Shown here: positions 18,801-26,885 of the stretch, piece by piece
Numbering within the stretch: the stretch's first letter is position 1
How the letters are laid out: every line of letters begins with the position of its first letter
From: Dermatophilus congolensis
GTDB lineage: Bacteria > Actinomycetota > Actinomycetes > Actinomycetales > Dermatophilaceae
Assembly (NCBI GenBank): GCA_030538115.1
Contig: JAUNUP010000002.1
Coordinates: forward strand, 1-64,000
Reading direction: 5' to 3'
DNA: 64,000 nt
Position numbers and translations under genes: made by a program
Notes under the pieces: generated by a model
Seen by the model: only the letters and a program-made list of their open reading frames with translations
Database searches by the model: none
What the model was told of the DNA's origin: nothing

Positions 18801-19429
18801 TCGAGCCCGTGGTCCATGAGCTCGCAGTAGAAATTCTCGGCCCCGAAGATGTCGCGGAAGTCGGAGGCGGCCTGCAGCGCCTCCTTGTACTGCCCGAGCC
18901 GGAGGCGGGTCTGCACCTCACCGGAGGGGCAACCGGTGGTCGCGATCATGCCCTTGCCGTACGTCTCGAGCAGCTCGCGGTCCATGCGCGGCTTGAAGTA
19001 GTAGCCCTCGAGGCTGGCCAGCGAGCACATGCGGAAGAGGTTGTGCATCGCCGCGTTGTCAGGCGCCCACATCGTCATGTGCGTGTACGCACCCGAACCC
19101 GACACGTCGTCGCGCGAGTTCGTGCCGTCACCGAATTTCACCCGGGTGCGGTCGGTACGGTGCGTGCCCGGGGTGAGGTAGCCCTCGATGCCGATGATCG
19201 GCTTGACCCCGTGCTTCGTCGCCTTCTTCCAGAACTCGTAGGCACCGAAGATGTACCCGTGGTCGGTGGTCGCCACCGCGGGCATGCCCATTTTCGCGGC
19301 CGTCGCGAAGAGGTCGTCGATCTTCGCCGCACCGTCGAGCATCGAGTACTCGGTGTGACAGTGCAGGTGCGCGAAGCTCGGGCCTGCGGCGGCGGTGCTG
19401 GTGCTGGAGGAAGGTGCCTGAGTCGACAT
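15839..19429 (-). CDS. dnaE: DNA polymerase III alpha subunit DnaE
   Basis: Encodes 1196 residues, the normal length for replicative DnaE. Order of domains: PHP domain at the N-terminus (HLHCHTEYSMLDGA, TTDHGYIFG), polymerase core with VGPGRGSGAGS and the catalytic aspartates in MPDFDVDFDERRRGE (about residue 428), the fingers and beta-clamp-binding region, the tandem HhH part and a C-terminal OB domain (IVTIAGLITGLALKRTKNGD, then LEDLDGGIECLFFPKTYE). It makes the chromosome with the clamp and loader. It is monocistronic, divergent from the secreted-protein gene at 19672. Identification is certain. Confidence 0.98.
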   Translation of the reverse strand: MSTQAPSSSTSTAAAGPSFAHLHCHTEYSMLDGAAKIDDLFATAAKMGMPAVATTDHGYIFGAYEFWKKATKHGVKPIIGIEGYLTPGTHRTDRTRVKFGDGTNSRDDVSGSGAYTHMTMWAPDNAAMHNLFRMCSLASLEGYYFKPRMDRELLETYGKGMIATTGCPSGEVQTRLRLGQYKEALQAASDFRDIFGAENFYCELMDHGLEIERRIQKDLLRLARELNLPLVATNDLHYTHAEDAKSHAALLCVQSGSTLMDPNRFKFDADDFYLKSAAEMRHLWRELPEACDNTLAIAERCEVSFTEGEGRYMPRFPCPEGEDETSWFIKEVEKGLHERFPNGVPDYARKQAEFEVEVIVGKGYPGYFLVVADFINWAKSQGIRVGPGRGSGAGSMCAYAMKITDLDPIPHGLIFERFLNPERKSMPDFDVDFDERRRGEVIKYVTEKYGEERVAQIVTYGTIKAKQALKDASRVMGFPFAMGEKLTKALPPDIMGKGIPLSGVYDPEHPRYGEAVDFRAVVAEDPQAQEVLETARGIEGLKRQWGVHAAGVIMSSEPLLDVIPVMRREQDGQVITQFDYPTCENLGLVKMDFLGLRNLTILDDAIENISMNRDLAIDLDELSKDLTDKATYDLLSRGDTLGVFQFDSSGYRTLLRQMRPDNFEDISALGALYRPGPMGANAHTNYALRKNGAQQVEYPHPELAEALEPILGDTFGLIVYQEQVMAIAQQLAGYTLGAADLLRRAMGKKKKEILDAEFPGFEKGMLEHGFSAESIKTLWEVLVPFSNYAFNKAHSAAYGLVSYWTAYLKANYPAEYMAALLTSVRDDKDKSALYLNECRHMGIKVLPPDVNSSVEKFAAVGTDIRFGLSAIRNVGANVVDAIVAARAEKGEFTSFSDFLAKVPAVVCNKRTIESLIKGGAFDSLGHPRAGLVRVHEQYVDALVDVKRKEAVGQDSLFGAFGGGDDDEPGSDAIMGGLPVIPETEWDKQTLLTFEREMLGLYVTDHPLFGIEHVLAQHADTSIASLLVEEGGRGDGAIVTIAGLITGLALKRTKNGDLWAIVTLEDLDGGIECLFFPKTYETVSTMLAPDVVCAIRGRVNKRDDQISIYAQELTLPDLTEGPRGPVVVSMPLARATNGMALQLKGVLAEHPGATEVHVKLIQPGRSVLMRLDDGLRVTASPALFGDLKALLGPACLT

Positions 19430-19506
19430 GGTGCGCCTACTCTAGGCCGCGCCACCGACAGGGTCCGAGCCCGTCCGCAGGTACGCAGATCGCCCCGGCG
19501 AGCCGT

Positions 19507-19542
19507 GTCATCAGCGCGATGACGTAGGCGCGAATACGCGCG
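19507..19542 (+). promoter_or_regulatory. Palindromic region and box shared with the response-regulator promoter
   Basis: GTCATC-AGCGC-GATGAC (19507-19523) is a perfect 6-base inverted repeat. From 19520 a 23-base box beginning TGACGTA and ending GAATACGCGCG matches 20 of 23 bases at 60253-60275. Its distance to the downstream start (130 bases to 19672) resembles that at the other site (148 bases to 60423). Confidence 0.5.
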
Positions 19543-19671
19543 ATTACGTATGCCTCGCCTCTATCTCCAGGCCCGGAACTCGACTTAGCCTGCTGAGTAC
19601 GGACACCGGCATTCTGCGGGGGGCGAGCCAGGGTCCGGGCCAGGGGAACCCACGCCCGAGAGGGGCTTGCC

Positions 19672-20883
19672 ATGCCTACCGTGCACTTCCGTCGCTTGTC
19701 GCCCGCCGTCGCAGGAGTGGCCGCTGCCCTCCTCACCGGAGCCACGCTCTGTCAGGGCGACGTCGCCCAGGCAGCGAGCGCCCCGGCTCCCGCACCCGAC
19801 TTCGTGATCGCGTCGACGATGCGTACTGCCGACGGCCTCGATCCGATGTCCATCCACTCCCCCGCCCCCGGTGAACTGTGGATGCTCGGCCGCACCGCGG
19901 ACATGGAAGTAGCGGTGGCGCGCAAGGTCGGAAGCCGCTGGGAACGCACGGTACTGACGAGCTATTCGCCGTACATCGAGGGCGGCACCATCGTCGGCAC
20001 CCCGCGCAACATGTGGGTGGCGGCCAACAGCAGCCTCTGGCACTACGACGGCCGCCGCTGGAAGGCGGTGGAGGTGCCGGTCGTGGGAGTGAAGTCCAGA
20101 TACCCCGTGTCGTACTTCCTCGACGTCGCGCCCGCTCCCGGAGGCGCCTACGTCGTCTATGCCCTTCCGTACGAGAACGGCCTGGCCCATCAGCGGGTCG
20201 GCTGGACAGACGGCAAGGTGCTCAAGCCGCTCGGCACCTCGGTCGGACAGAAGTCCTCTCTCGGGTGGGGGCGTCTGCGCAGCCAGGGCGGTGTGCTGTA
20301 TGCGGAGCGCATGTGGCTCTCGGGGAAGACCGACGTCGTGACGAAGCTGACCAGTTACGACGGCGTGCGGTGGCGCGACCACGGAGTACTCTCACGCCAG
20401 CTCGGCAGCCCCAACATTCACGACTACGTCGACCTGCCGGCGTGGGCCGTGACCCCGTCGAAGCAGAACGTCTTTCTCGGCTTCCACTACGCGAGCAAGC
20501 CGGTCGTGCCGTTCTGCCGCTCGTGGACGCCGCGAAAGGGCTTCAGACCCTGCACAACGACGGCTGTGGGGGCCGCGGCAACCGCATTGAGGAACAACCG
20601 CATCGTCGCCGGATCGAACGCACCCGACGGCCCCGAACGCCCGGACCTGCCCGTCACGTTCTACCTGCGCGACCCGAACGGCAAGGAGAGGCGACTCACC
20701 GGCGAGCGACGCGGCGAGTTGCAGCAACTCACCGCTGAACCGGTCGGTCCGCGGGCGAGGACGCAGCCTGTGTGGGCGCTCTCCCGCACGCTGACGAAGC
20801 AAGCGAACATCACCGATGAAGGCATGTACGAGTACGCGACGTACGACTACACGATCCAGCGGTACGAGGCCCGCCTGCGCTGA
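19672..20883 (+). CDS. Secreted protein of unknown function
   Basis: Encodes 403 residues with a clear Sec signal peptide (FRRLSPAVAGVAAALLTGAT, cleavage probably after VAQA, about residue 34). The mature part has many short beta-like segments with repeated Trp and Tyr (WMLGRTAD, MWVAANSSLWHYDGRRWKAV, YDGVRWRDHGVL), which suggests a beta-propeller or similar all-beta fold, but I recognise no family. Its start follows GAGAGGGG. It heads a plus-strand group of three exported proteins, though 79 bases separate it from the next gene. The upstream box at 19520 suggests regulation shared with the two-component genes near 60423. Confidence 0.75.
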   Translation: MPTVHFRRLSPAVAGVAAALLTGATLCQGDVAQAASAPAPAPDFVIASTMRTADGLDPMSIHSPAPGELWMLGRTADMEVAVARKVGSRWERTVLTSYSPYIEGGTIVGTPRNMWVAANSSLWHYDGRRWKAVEVPVVGVKSRYPVSYFLDVAPAPGGAYVVYALPYENGLAHQRVGWTDGKVLKPLGTSVGQKSSLGWGRLRSQGGVLYAERMWLSGKTDVVTKLTSYDGVRWRDHGVLSRQLGSPNIHDYVDLPAWAVTPSKQNVFLGFHYASKPVVPFCRSWTPRKGFRPCTTTAVGAAATALRNNRIVAGSNAPDGPERPDLPVTFYLRDPNGKERRLTGERRGELQQLTAEPVGPRARTQPVWALSRTLTKQANITDEGMYEYATYDYTIQRYEARLR

Positions 20884-20962
20884 CCCGTGGTGCCCCCCCC
20901 TTGGGGCGGTGCGAAAAGCTAGGCTCGGGCCACCGAATCTTGCCGACCGTTCAGGGGGAACA

Positions 20963-21541
20963 GTGTCGAACACTCGCGTCACCGTCGTCGCGGCTCTTGC
21001 CGGAGCCGCTCTGCTCGCGGGCTGCTCGGGGCAGGCCGCCCAGCAGGCCCCGGCGAACGACGCGCAGAACGCCACGCCCGCGGCACAGACCCAGCCCGGT
21101 TCCGGTGAGTCAGCGCCCGACTCGGGAGCCGCCGCCGTGGGTGTCGACCCGGCGAACCCGCCGACCCCGATCAAGACCGTGACCGCGCCCTACTCGGGTG
21201 AAGAACGAATCACCTCGATCACGGTCGACCTTCTCGAACTCAAGCGCAGCGACAAGGTGCTGTACGGCTCGTTCCGTGTGACGAACAAGGGCGACTACAC
21301 GGGCACGAAGGTGCTGCACCAGATCACCGGCAACGTGTACTGGCAGCCGAGCCTGCTCGACACCACGAACCTCAAGGAGTACGAGGCGATTCGGCAGATA
21401 ACCTCCGCCGCGAACGGTAGGGCGCTGGCCAATCAGCCCGTCTACGTGCACGCCGGGTGGGCCTACCCGGAGGGGACGACAACCGTCGACATCAAGATCA
21501 ACGACGAGTTGCCCATCATGCAGGGAGTCGCGGTCCCGTGA
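20963..21541 (+). CDS. Lipoprotein of unknown function
   Basis: Encodes 192 residues from a GTG start preceded by AGGGGG. The lipobox LLAGCSG puts the lipidated Cys at about residue 21, so it is anchored on the outer face of the membrane. A Gln/Pro/Ala-rich linker of about 50 residues follows, then a domain with ERITSITVDLLELKRSDK and LYGSFRVTNKGDYTG, resembling a beta-sandwich. Its TGA overlaps the GTG of the OmpA-like gene by 4 bases, so the two are translationally coupled and probably act together at the envelope. Confidence 0.8.
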   Translation: MSNTRVTVVAALAGAALLAGCSGQAAQQAPANDAQNATPAAQTQPGSGESAPDSGAAAVGVDPANPPTPIKTVTAPYSGEERITSITVDLLELKRSDKVLYGSFRVTNKGDYTGTKVLHQITGNVYWQPSLLDTTNLKEYEAIRQITSAANGRALANQPVYVHAGWAYPEGTTTVDIKINDELPIMQGVAVP

Positions 21542-22083
21542 GCGTCGTCGCAGCCTTGACGGTGACCCTGCTCGCCGTTGGCGCCGCGGGGCCGGGGATC
21601 GTGCCCGCCGACTGGACCGACGCACTGCCGACACCGACGCCCGAGCAGATCTCAAGCAGTGTCAAAGACATGGATCCGAAGGTCCGCGACATCAAACTCC
21701 GGGTCCGTGACGTGGCCTCGAACCGCACCGACGGATCGGCGAAGGTCGTCGACCTCGCCACCGACCTGCTCTTCGAGTTCGGCAAAGCTGACGTGCGGCC
21801 CGCCGCCAACGCGAAGCTCACGCAACTGCTCAAACCGATCCCGCAGCGCGCGAAGGTGTCGGTACACGGCCACACCGACAGCATCGGCACCGACGCAGAC
21901 AACCTGGCCCTCTCGAAGGCACGCGCGGAGGCGGTGGCCGCGATCATCCGCACGGCTCGCCCCGACCTCGTGCTCGACGTGCAGGGCTTCGGCGAGACCA
22001 AACCGCTCGCCGCGGAGGGTGGCACAGACGACACCGACGTGCGCGCGAAGAACCGCCGGGTCGAGATCCGGTACGGCGGCTAG
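21538..22083 (+). CDS. OmpA-family peptidoglycan-associating protein
   Basis: Encodes 181 residues. The N-terminus is a short signal or anchor (VVAALTVTLLAVGAAGPG). The C-terminal OmpA domain shows LLFEFGKADVRPAANAKL, VHGHTDSIGTDADNLALSKARA and KNRRVEIRYGG, the fold that holds peptidoglycan peptides, with the Asp and Arg of the binding pocket present. It starts inside the stop of the lipoprotein gene (GTGA overlap). In a Gram-positive actinobacterium such a protein tethers the membrane to the wall. The precise partner is unknown. Confidence 0.85.
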   Translation: MSVVAALTVTLLAVGAAGPGIVPADWTDALPTPTPEQISSSVKDMDPKVRDIKLRVRDVASNRTDGSAKVVDLATDLLFEFGKADVRPAANAKLTQLLKPIPQRAKVSVHGHTDSIGTDADNLALSKARAEAVAAIIRTARPDLVLDVQGFGETKPLAAEGGTDDTDVRAKNRRVEIRYGG

Positions 22084-22101
22084 CCGCCTGTCAGCGCGCG
22101 C

Positions 22102-23034
22102 CTAGCCCGCCGCGAGCACGTCGAGCGCGTGCTGCAGATCGTCGGGATAGGTGCTCTCGAACAGCACGTGGCTGCCCGTGTCGGGGTGGTCGAAGCCGAG
22201 CTTCATCGCGTGCAGCCACTGGCGCACCAGCCCGAGGCGCTCGCCGAGTGTGGGGTCGGCGCCGTAGAGGGGGTCGCCGACGCACGGACGCCCGACGGCC
22301 GAGAAGTGCACACGGATCTGGTGCGTGCGCCCCGTCTCCAACTGCACCTCGACGAGCGACGCCTCACGGAAGGCCTCGAGCACCTCGTAGTGGGTGATGC
22401 TCGGCTTGCCCGAGCGCATCACTGCGTACTTGTAGTCGTGGTTGGGGTTGCGCCCGATGGGGGCGTCGATCGTGCCCACCAGGGGGTCGGGCAGGCCCTG
22501 CACGACGGCGTGGTAGATCTTGTCGACTCTGCGGTCGCGGAAGGCGCGCTTGAGCATCGTGTAGGCGTGCTCGCTCTTGGCGACGACCATGAGGCCGCTC
22601 GTGCCCACGTCGAGCCGGCTGACGATGCCCTGCCGCTCAGGCGCCCCGGAGGTCGAGATGCGGTACCCGGCCGCGCGCAGGCCCCCGACGACGGTGGGCC
22701 CGGTCCAGCCGACGCTCGGGTGCGCCGCGACACCGACCGGCTTGTCGACGACCACGATGTCGGCATCGTCGTGCACGATGCGCATGCCCGGCACAGGTTC
22801 GGCCACGACCTCCAGACCGGTGGGCGCATCGGGCGAGGGCAGCTCGACCTGCACCATCTGCCCCACCGAGACCCGGTCGCCCTTGACGACGGAGGCGCCG
22901 TCGACGTTCACGTCTCCGGCCTCGATGAGTTTGGCCGCCTTCGACCGAGACAGCCCGAACAGGCGGGCGAGCACGGCGTCGACGCGTTCTCCCTCGAGAC
23001 CGTCGGGCACCGCGACCATGCGCACGTCACCCAC
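22102..23034 (-). CDS. rluD: RluA-family 23S rRNA pseudouridine synthase (RluD-like)
   Basis: Encodes 310 residues. An N-terminal S4 RNA-binding domain ([29 protein letters not shown]) precedes the catalytic domain with the active Asp in [18 protein letters not shown] and the segments [10 protein letters not shown] and [27 protein letters not shown]. These are the RluA/RluD hallmarks; target positions in 23S rRNA are inferred from E. coli. The gene overlaps the end of lspA by 8 bases, an order seen in many bacteria. It is the last gene of the long minus-strand series. Confidence 0.93.
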   Translation of the reverse strand: MGDVRMVAVPDGLEGERVDAVLARLFGLSRSKAAKLIEAGDVNVDGASVVKGDRVSVGQMVQVELPSPDAPTGLEVVAEPVPGMRIVHDDADIVVVDKPVGVAAHPSVGWTGPTVVGGLRAAGYRISTSGAPERQGIVSRLDVGTSGLMVVAKSEHAYTMLKRAFRDRRVDKIYHAVVQGLPDPLVGTIDAPIGRNPNHDYKYAVMRSGKPSITHYEVLEAFREASLVEVQLETGRTHQIRVHFSAVGRPCVGDPLYGADPTLGERLGLVRQWLHAMKLGFDHPDTGSHVLFESTYPDDLQHALDVLAAG

Positions 23035-23605
23035 GTCGCTCCTCCTCGCTCAGCGCGGCGGTCTCCTCGCGGGTCCGAAACGCCTCCCAGCCGAAGACGG
23101 CGGCGACGAGGATCATCACGGCCGCCGTCGTGATCGCGGAGTCGGCGATGTTGAACACGGGAAAGTTCGGCAGCGCGATGTAGTCGACCACGTGCCCATG
23201 CCCGAACGACGGAGGCCGAAGCAACCGATCGTGCAGGTTGCCTGTCGCACCACCCAGCACGAGCCCAAGTGCGACCGCCCACCACACCGACCGGAGCCGC
23301 CACGCCAGCACGAGAACCGCGATCGACACGGCCGCCTGAAACAAGGTGAACACGGGCGTGATGCCTGTACCCAACGAAAATGCGGCACCGGGGTTGAACA
23401 CGAGCCTCCACTCCAGCACCTCGCCGATCACGGGCACCGGCACACCGGGCCGCAATTCGGCCAGAGCCACGTTCTTCGCCCACTGATCGGCCGCGTAGAC
23501 CACGACCCCGATGACGATCACCAATGCGCCGGGCCACCAGCGGAGTTTCGGAAGACGGCCTGTGGCCGAGGCGGGCGGCGTCGCGGGAGGGTGAACGTCA
23601 GTCAT
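23027..23605 (-). CDS. lspA: Lipoprotein signal peptidase LspA
   Basis: Encodes 192 residues of the aspartyl membrane peptidase that cuts prolipoproteins before the lipidated Cys. Four membrane segments are visible. The catalytic aspartates lie in [12 protein letters not shown] and [26 protein letters not shown] and [12 protein letters not shown] are the other conserved blocks (His replaces the more usual Ile before the first Asp). The lipoprotein at 20963 would be one of its substrates. It overlaps rluD by 8 bases. Confidence 0.95.
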   Translation of the reverse strand: MTDVHPPATPPASATGRLPKLRWWPGALVIVIGVVVYAADQWAKNVALAELRPGVPVPVIGEVLEWRLVFNPGAAFSLGTGITPVFTLFQAAVSIAVLVLAWRLRSVWWAVALGLVLGGATGNLHDRLLRPPSFGHGHVVDYIALPNFPVFNIADSAITTAAVMILVAAVFGWEAFRTREETAALSEEERRG

Positions 23606-23646
23606 GATTCGCCAAGCCTGTCATGTCGCGACCGCGCAGAGCCAAC

Positions 23647-23700
23647 CAGAACGCCGCCCCGCATCCCCGGGGACCGATGGGGATACGGAACGGCGTTCTG
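23647..23700. terminator. Nested hairpin between divIVA and lspA
   Basis: CAGAACGCCG at 23647 pairs with CGGCGTTCTG ending at 23700, and inside it ATCCCC pairs with GGGGAT. It lies after the divIVA stop (23743) and before the lspA start (23605), so it probably terminates or attenuates the division transcript. Confidence 0.65.
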
Positions 23701-23742
23701 TCTGAAGAACTCTGTGGAGCGGTACTGCAGCGGCTGTGGAAC

Positions 23743-24741
23743 TCAGCCTTCGCTGTGCGAGTCGGCCATGGCCGGCTCGGGCTGCTGCTGCTGCTCGAGC
23801 ACCGGCACATCGGAGTCGAGCTGACCGAGCTGACGCTCGATGTAGTCGCGCAGGCGGCCGCGGTAGTCGGCCTCGAACGAACGCAGACCCGCGATCGTCT
23901 CTTCCAGGCCGTTGCGCTCGCCCTCGAGCGTGGTCAGGATCTCCTGGCGACGCGACTGGGCCTCACCGACGAGGTGGTCGGCCTCGTTGCGGGCCTCACC
24001 GAGCAGGCGGGCGTGGGTCGCGCGGGCCTCGCCGGTGAGTCGGTCGTGCTGCTCCTGCGCCGAGGCGATGAGCTCGTGGTGCTTGCTCTCGCCCACACGC
24101 AGCAACTCGTCGTGGCGCTCCTGCGCCTCGCGAAGCATGACGTCGCGCTTCGTGGTGGCGTCGGAGAGCATCGAGTCACGCTGAGCGGTGACCTCGGAAA
24201 TGATCTTGTCGCGCTGCGAGGTCGCCTCGTTGACGAGACGCTCGTGCTCGGCCTTGCCCTGGGCGACGTACTCGTCGTGCACCTTCTGGGCCAGAACGAT
24301 GACGCCGGCAGCGTCGGCGGGCGCGCTTTGCGCGGCAGCCGGGGCGGCGATGCCCTGACGCTCGGCAGCCGCGGCATCGGCGTCGGCCTTGCTACGGATG
24401 GCGGCGACGCGCTCGTTCGCCTCGCGCTCGGCGGCCGCGATCTGCTCCTCCGCAGCCTGCTTGGCCTTCGTCACGCGCTCGGCGGCCTCGGCCTCGATGC
24501 GCTCGACCTCGGCGTTGGCGGCAGCGGACGCGGCACCCGCGTCGGTCGCGCCACCCACGAGACGTGGCTGCGAAGACGCAGACTCGGCCTTGCGGCGCAG
24601 GTCAGCGTTCTCGGCGTTGAGGCGGCGCAGTTCGGCGACGATCTCGTCGAGGAAGTCGTCGACTTCCTGTTCGTCATAACCGCGACGGAACTGCGTCGCG
24701 GTGAAGTTCTTGTTAAGAACGTCCTCGGGCGTGAGAGCCAT
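23743..24741 (-). CDS. divIVA: DivIVA/Wag31 cell pole and growth organiser
   Basis: Encodes 332 residues. The N-terminal DivIVA domain MALTPEDVLNKNFTATQFRR with YDEQEVDDFLDEIVAEL is diagnostic. Residues 65-100 are a variable Ala-rich linker, after which almost all the rest is coiled coil, with near-repeats of the type RDKIISEVTAQRDSML and RDVMLREAQERHDELL. DivIVA binds curved membrane at poles and septa and in actinobacteria directs polar wall growth; it is usually essential there. The ATG follows AAAGGGG. A 248-base gap upstream suggests its own promoter in addition to read-through from yggT. Confidence 0.96.
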   Translation of the reverse strand: MALTPEDVLNKNFTATQFRRGYDEQEVDDFLDEIVAELRRLNAENADLRRKAESASSQPRLVGGATDAGAASAAANAEVERIEAEAAERVTKAKQAAEEQIAAAEREANERVAAIRSKADADAAAAERQGIAAPAAAQSAPADAAGVIVLAQKVHDEYVAQGKAEHERLVNEATSQRDKIISEVTAQRDSMLSDATTKRDVMLREAQERHDELLRVGESKHHELIASAQEQHDRLTGEARATHARLLGEARNEADHLVGEAQSRRQEILTTLEGERNGLEETIAGLRSFEADYRGRLRDYIERQLGQLDSDVPVLEQQQQPEPAMADSHSEG

Positions 24742-24989
24742 CAGGGGTCCCCTTTGTCATTTCGGTAAACCGCTTACCCAGATGACCGGCGGTGCGCCGT
24801 TCCCCCCTGTACGCCCACCGCCGACCATGAGATCTGTACTGACAACGCCTACACGACCCACAGGCAGGCCTGCCACTACAAGTGCTTCACCACAGGGGCG
24901 AATCACCGACATTTCCGGACGTGATTACCGGGCCCGAGAACCGGATGAGTTCCGGCTCCGAGCATCAGTTCTCACGAACTGGGCGCACC

Positions 24990-25277
24990 TCAACTGAGTT
25001 GCAGCATCAAGCGTACCAGGAGCGAAATACCCACGATAAGCACGAGGAATGACAGATCCAGTGCAACACCGCCGAAGCGCAACGGAGGGATCACCTTACG
25101 GAGCGCGCGCAGCGGCGGATCGGTCACTGTATAGATGCCCTCGCAGATCGCCAGAACCGGCCCCTTGGGGCGCCAGTCTCGCGCAAGTAACTGGATCCAG
25201 TCGATCACGAGGCGTGCGATGAGCACGAACATGTAGAGATTGAGGAGCCAGGCAAGCAGGGCGAAGAGTGGCTGCAT
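24990..25277 (-). CDS. YggT family membrane protein
   Basis: Encodes 95 residues with two membrane helices (LLNLYMFVLIARLVIDWIQL and VALDLSFLVLIVGISLLVRL) and between them EGIYTVTDPPLRALRKVIPPLRFGG, the hallmark TDP-P-L motif of YggT/YlmG proteins. The family sits next to sepF and divIVA in Gram-positive bacteria and influences division and, in plastids, nucleoid distribution. Exact role is unknown. It lies 111 bases after the sepF stop, with a hairpin between. Confidence 0.92.
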   Translation of the reverse strand: MQPLFALLAWLLNLYMFVLIARLVIDWIQLLARDWRPKGPVLAICEGIYTVTDPPLRALRKVIPPLRFGGVALDLSFLVLIVGISLLVRLMLQLS

Positions 25278-25317
25278 GACATCCAGTATCCGATAGACGC
25301 CCCACCCACGACGAAGC

Positions 25318-25349
25318 GGCGCCCCCGCCGGACTCCGGACGGGGGCGCC
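25318..25349. terminator. Hairpin between sepF and yggT
   Basis: GGCGCCCCCG and CGGGGGCGCC form a perfect 10-base-pair stem with a 12-base loop that itself contains CCGGA/TCCGG. There is no good T-run on the minus strand, so termination may be partial. Confidence 0.65.
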
Positions 25350-25388
25350 ATTTCACGTATACAACCGACCGCTGGCGGCGAGAAGCAC

Positions 25389-26069
25389 TCAGCTCTGGTT
25401 GAACAGACCGCTGCGGCTCACGCGAGGTTCACCGTCTTCAGAGGTCACCTCGACATTCGCCGGAGAGAGCAGGAAGACCTTGTTGGTGACCCGCTCGATC
25501 GAGCCGGACAGACCGAACACGAGACCCGCCGCGAAGTCGACCAAGCGCTTGGCATCGGCATCGTCGAGGTCGGAGAGGTTCATGATCACCGGAGTGCCCT
25601 CGCGGAAGCTCTCGCCCACCTTCTTGGCCTCGTTGTACGTGCGCGGGTGGATGGTGGTGATGCGGTGCACGCCGGTGACCTCCACGTCGTTGACGACCTC
25701 TGCGACGGGCACGCGTCGGGGCAACGGAGTGACCGCGGCGTGCCGTGGCTGCTCATCCTCGTCGCTGACGGACGCAGGCGCCAATGACGCTGCTCGGCGG
25801 ATGGGGGTCGGCTCCTCCACCGCGCGCGGGCGGCGGTCACCGTCGTCGTCGATGGAGCGGACGGGCGCAACCGGAGCCGCGGCTCGAACCGGCTCGTGAT
25901 CGCGGTCATGAGCAACGCGATCGTCGCGCTCGCTGCGGTCAGCACGGTCGTCGTGCTCGCCACGGTTGTCGGAACGGCGGTAGTCGTCGTCGTAGTACTC
26001 GTCGTCGTACCGGTCGACCTCTTCTTTGAGGCCGAGGTACACCATCGCCTTCTGCAGGGCCCCTGCCAT
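25389..26069 (-). CDS. sepF: Cell division protein SepF
   Basis: Encodes 226 residues from the ATG at 26069 (AGGAGCGAACG before it); an ATG 9 codons upstream is unlikely because family members begin MAGALQKAMVYLGL. That N-terminal amphipathic helix binds membrane. A long acidic, Asp/Arg-rich disordered linker (about residues 20-120) is followed by the SepF core: RITTIHPRTYNEAKKVGESF, PVIMNLSDLDDADAKRLVDF and FGLSGSIERVTNKVFLLSP. SepF anchors FtsZ to the membrane and is the main anchor in actinobacteria, which lack FtsA. Confidence 0.96.
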   Translation of the reverse strand: MAGALQKAMVYLGLKEEVDRYDDEYYDDDYRRSDNRGEHDDRADRSERDDRVAHDRDHEPVRAAAPVAPVRSIDDDGDRRPRAVEEPTPIRRAASLAPASVSDEDEQPRHAAVTPLPRRVPVAEVVNDVEVTGVHRITTIHPRTYNEAKKVGESFREGTPVIMNLSDLDDADAKRLVDFAAGLVFGLSGSIERVTNKVFLLSPANVEVTSEDGEPRVSRSGLFNQS

Positions 26070-26138
26070 CGTTCGCTCCTTCGTCGCGATCGCCACCGAC
26101 GGGCCGTACCCGACAAGCTGGTCACATTCCCCATTAAC

Positions 26139-26885
26139 CTACCCACGCATCGGACGCGCACCGAGGATTGCGCTACCGACACGCACGTGCGTGGCCCCTG
26201 CCGCGATGCCCTGCTCGAGGTCGGCACTCATGCCCGCCGACAGCCACGTGGCCTGCGGGTGCGCGGCGACGAAGGGTTCACGCAGGTCGACGAGGCGACC
26301 GAACGCCTCCGCGGGGTCCTCACCCAGCGGGGCGACGCACATGAGCCCGCGCAGGCGCAGCCCGGGCAGGTCCTCGACCACCGCGGCGAGCTCTTCGAGT
26401 TCGTCGGGAAACACGCCGCCGCGACCGAACTCGGCCACGTCGCCGGCCGCCTCCGCGGGGTCGCGCAGATCGACCTGCAGCAGCACGTCGATCGTGCGGC
26501 CGTGACGCTGCGCCCCCTTGTCGAGCGCCCTGGCCAGCTTGACGCGGTCGACCGAGTGCACGACATCGGCATAGGCCGCCACCGAGGCCGCCTTGTTGGT
26601 CTGCACCTGACCGATGAAGTGCATCCGCGGCACCGGCGCCCCACCCGGATCGGCGACGACTTCCGCCAGCTTCGCACCGGCCTCCTGATCGCGGTTCTCC
26701 CCGATGTCACGCACGCCCGCTCGCGCGAGGATGCGCACGTCGGAGGCGGGAAAGAACTTCGTGACGACCACGAGGCTCACCTCGTCGCGAGCGCGCCCGG
26801 CAGCCGCGCAGGCGTCTGCGACCCGCTGCTCCACCGTCGCCAGGGACTCGGTGATCTCACTCACACGCTGCTCGTCCGTGGTCAT
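26139..26885 (-). CDS. yggS: YggS/PLPBP pyridoxal phosphate homeostasis protein
   Basis: Encodes 248 residues. The PLP lysine is in SLVVVTKFFPASDV, and HFIGQVQTNKAA, HSVDRVKLARAL and LSAGMSADLEQGIAAGATHVRVGSAILGAR are the family signatures. It is a single-domain alanine-racemase-like barrel that carries PLP and balances amino acid pools without a known reaction. Its ATG overlaps the pgeF stop by 4 bases, so the two are coupled, and sepF begins 69 bases further on. The position among division genes is typical. Confidence 0.95.
   Translation of the reverse strand: MTTDEQRVSEITESLATVEQRVADACAAAGRARDEVSLVVVTKFFPASDVRILARAGVRDIGENRDQEAGAKLAEVVADPGGAPVPRMHFIGQVQTNKAASVAAYADVVHSVDRVKLARALDKGAQRHGRTIDVLLQVDLRDPAEAAGDVAEFGRGGVFPDELEELAAVVEDLPGLRLRGLMCVAPLGEDPAEAFGRLVDLREPFVAAHPQATWLSAGMSADLEQGIAAGATHVRVGSAILGARPMRG

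Noticed and set aside
15947..19522. Very long open frame (about 1190 codons) on the plus strand opposite dnaE
   Set aside because: It is the mirror of the dnaE reading frame in high-GC DNA: no ribosome site, no domain, and Arg/His/Val-heavy composition.
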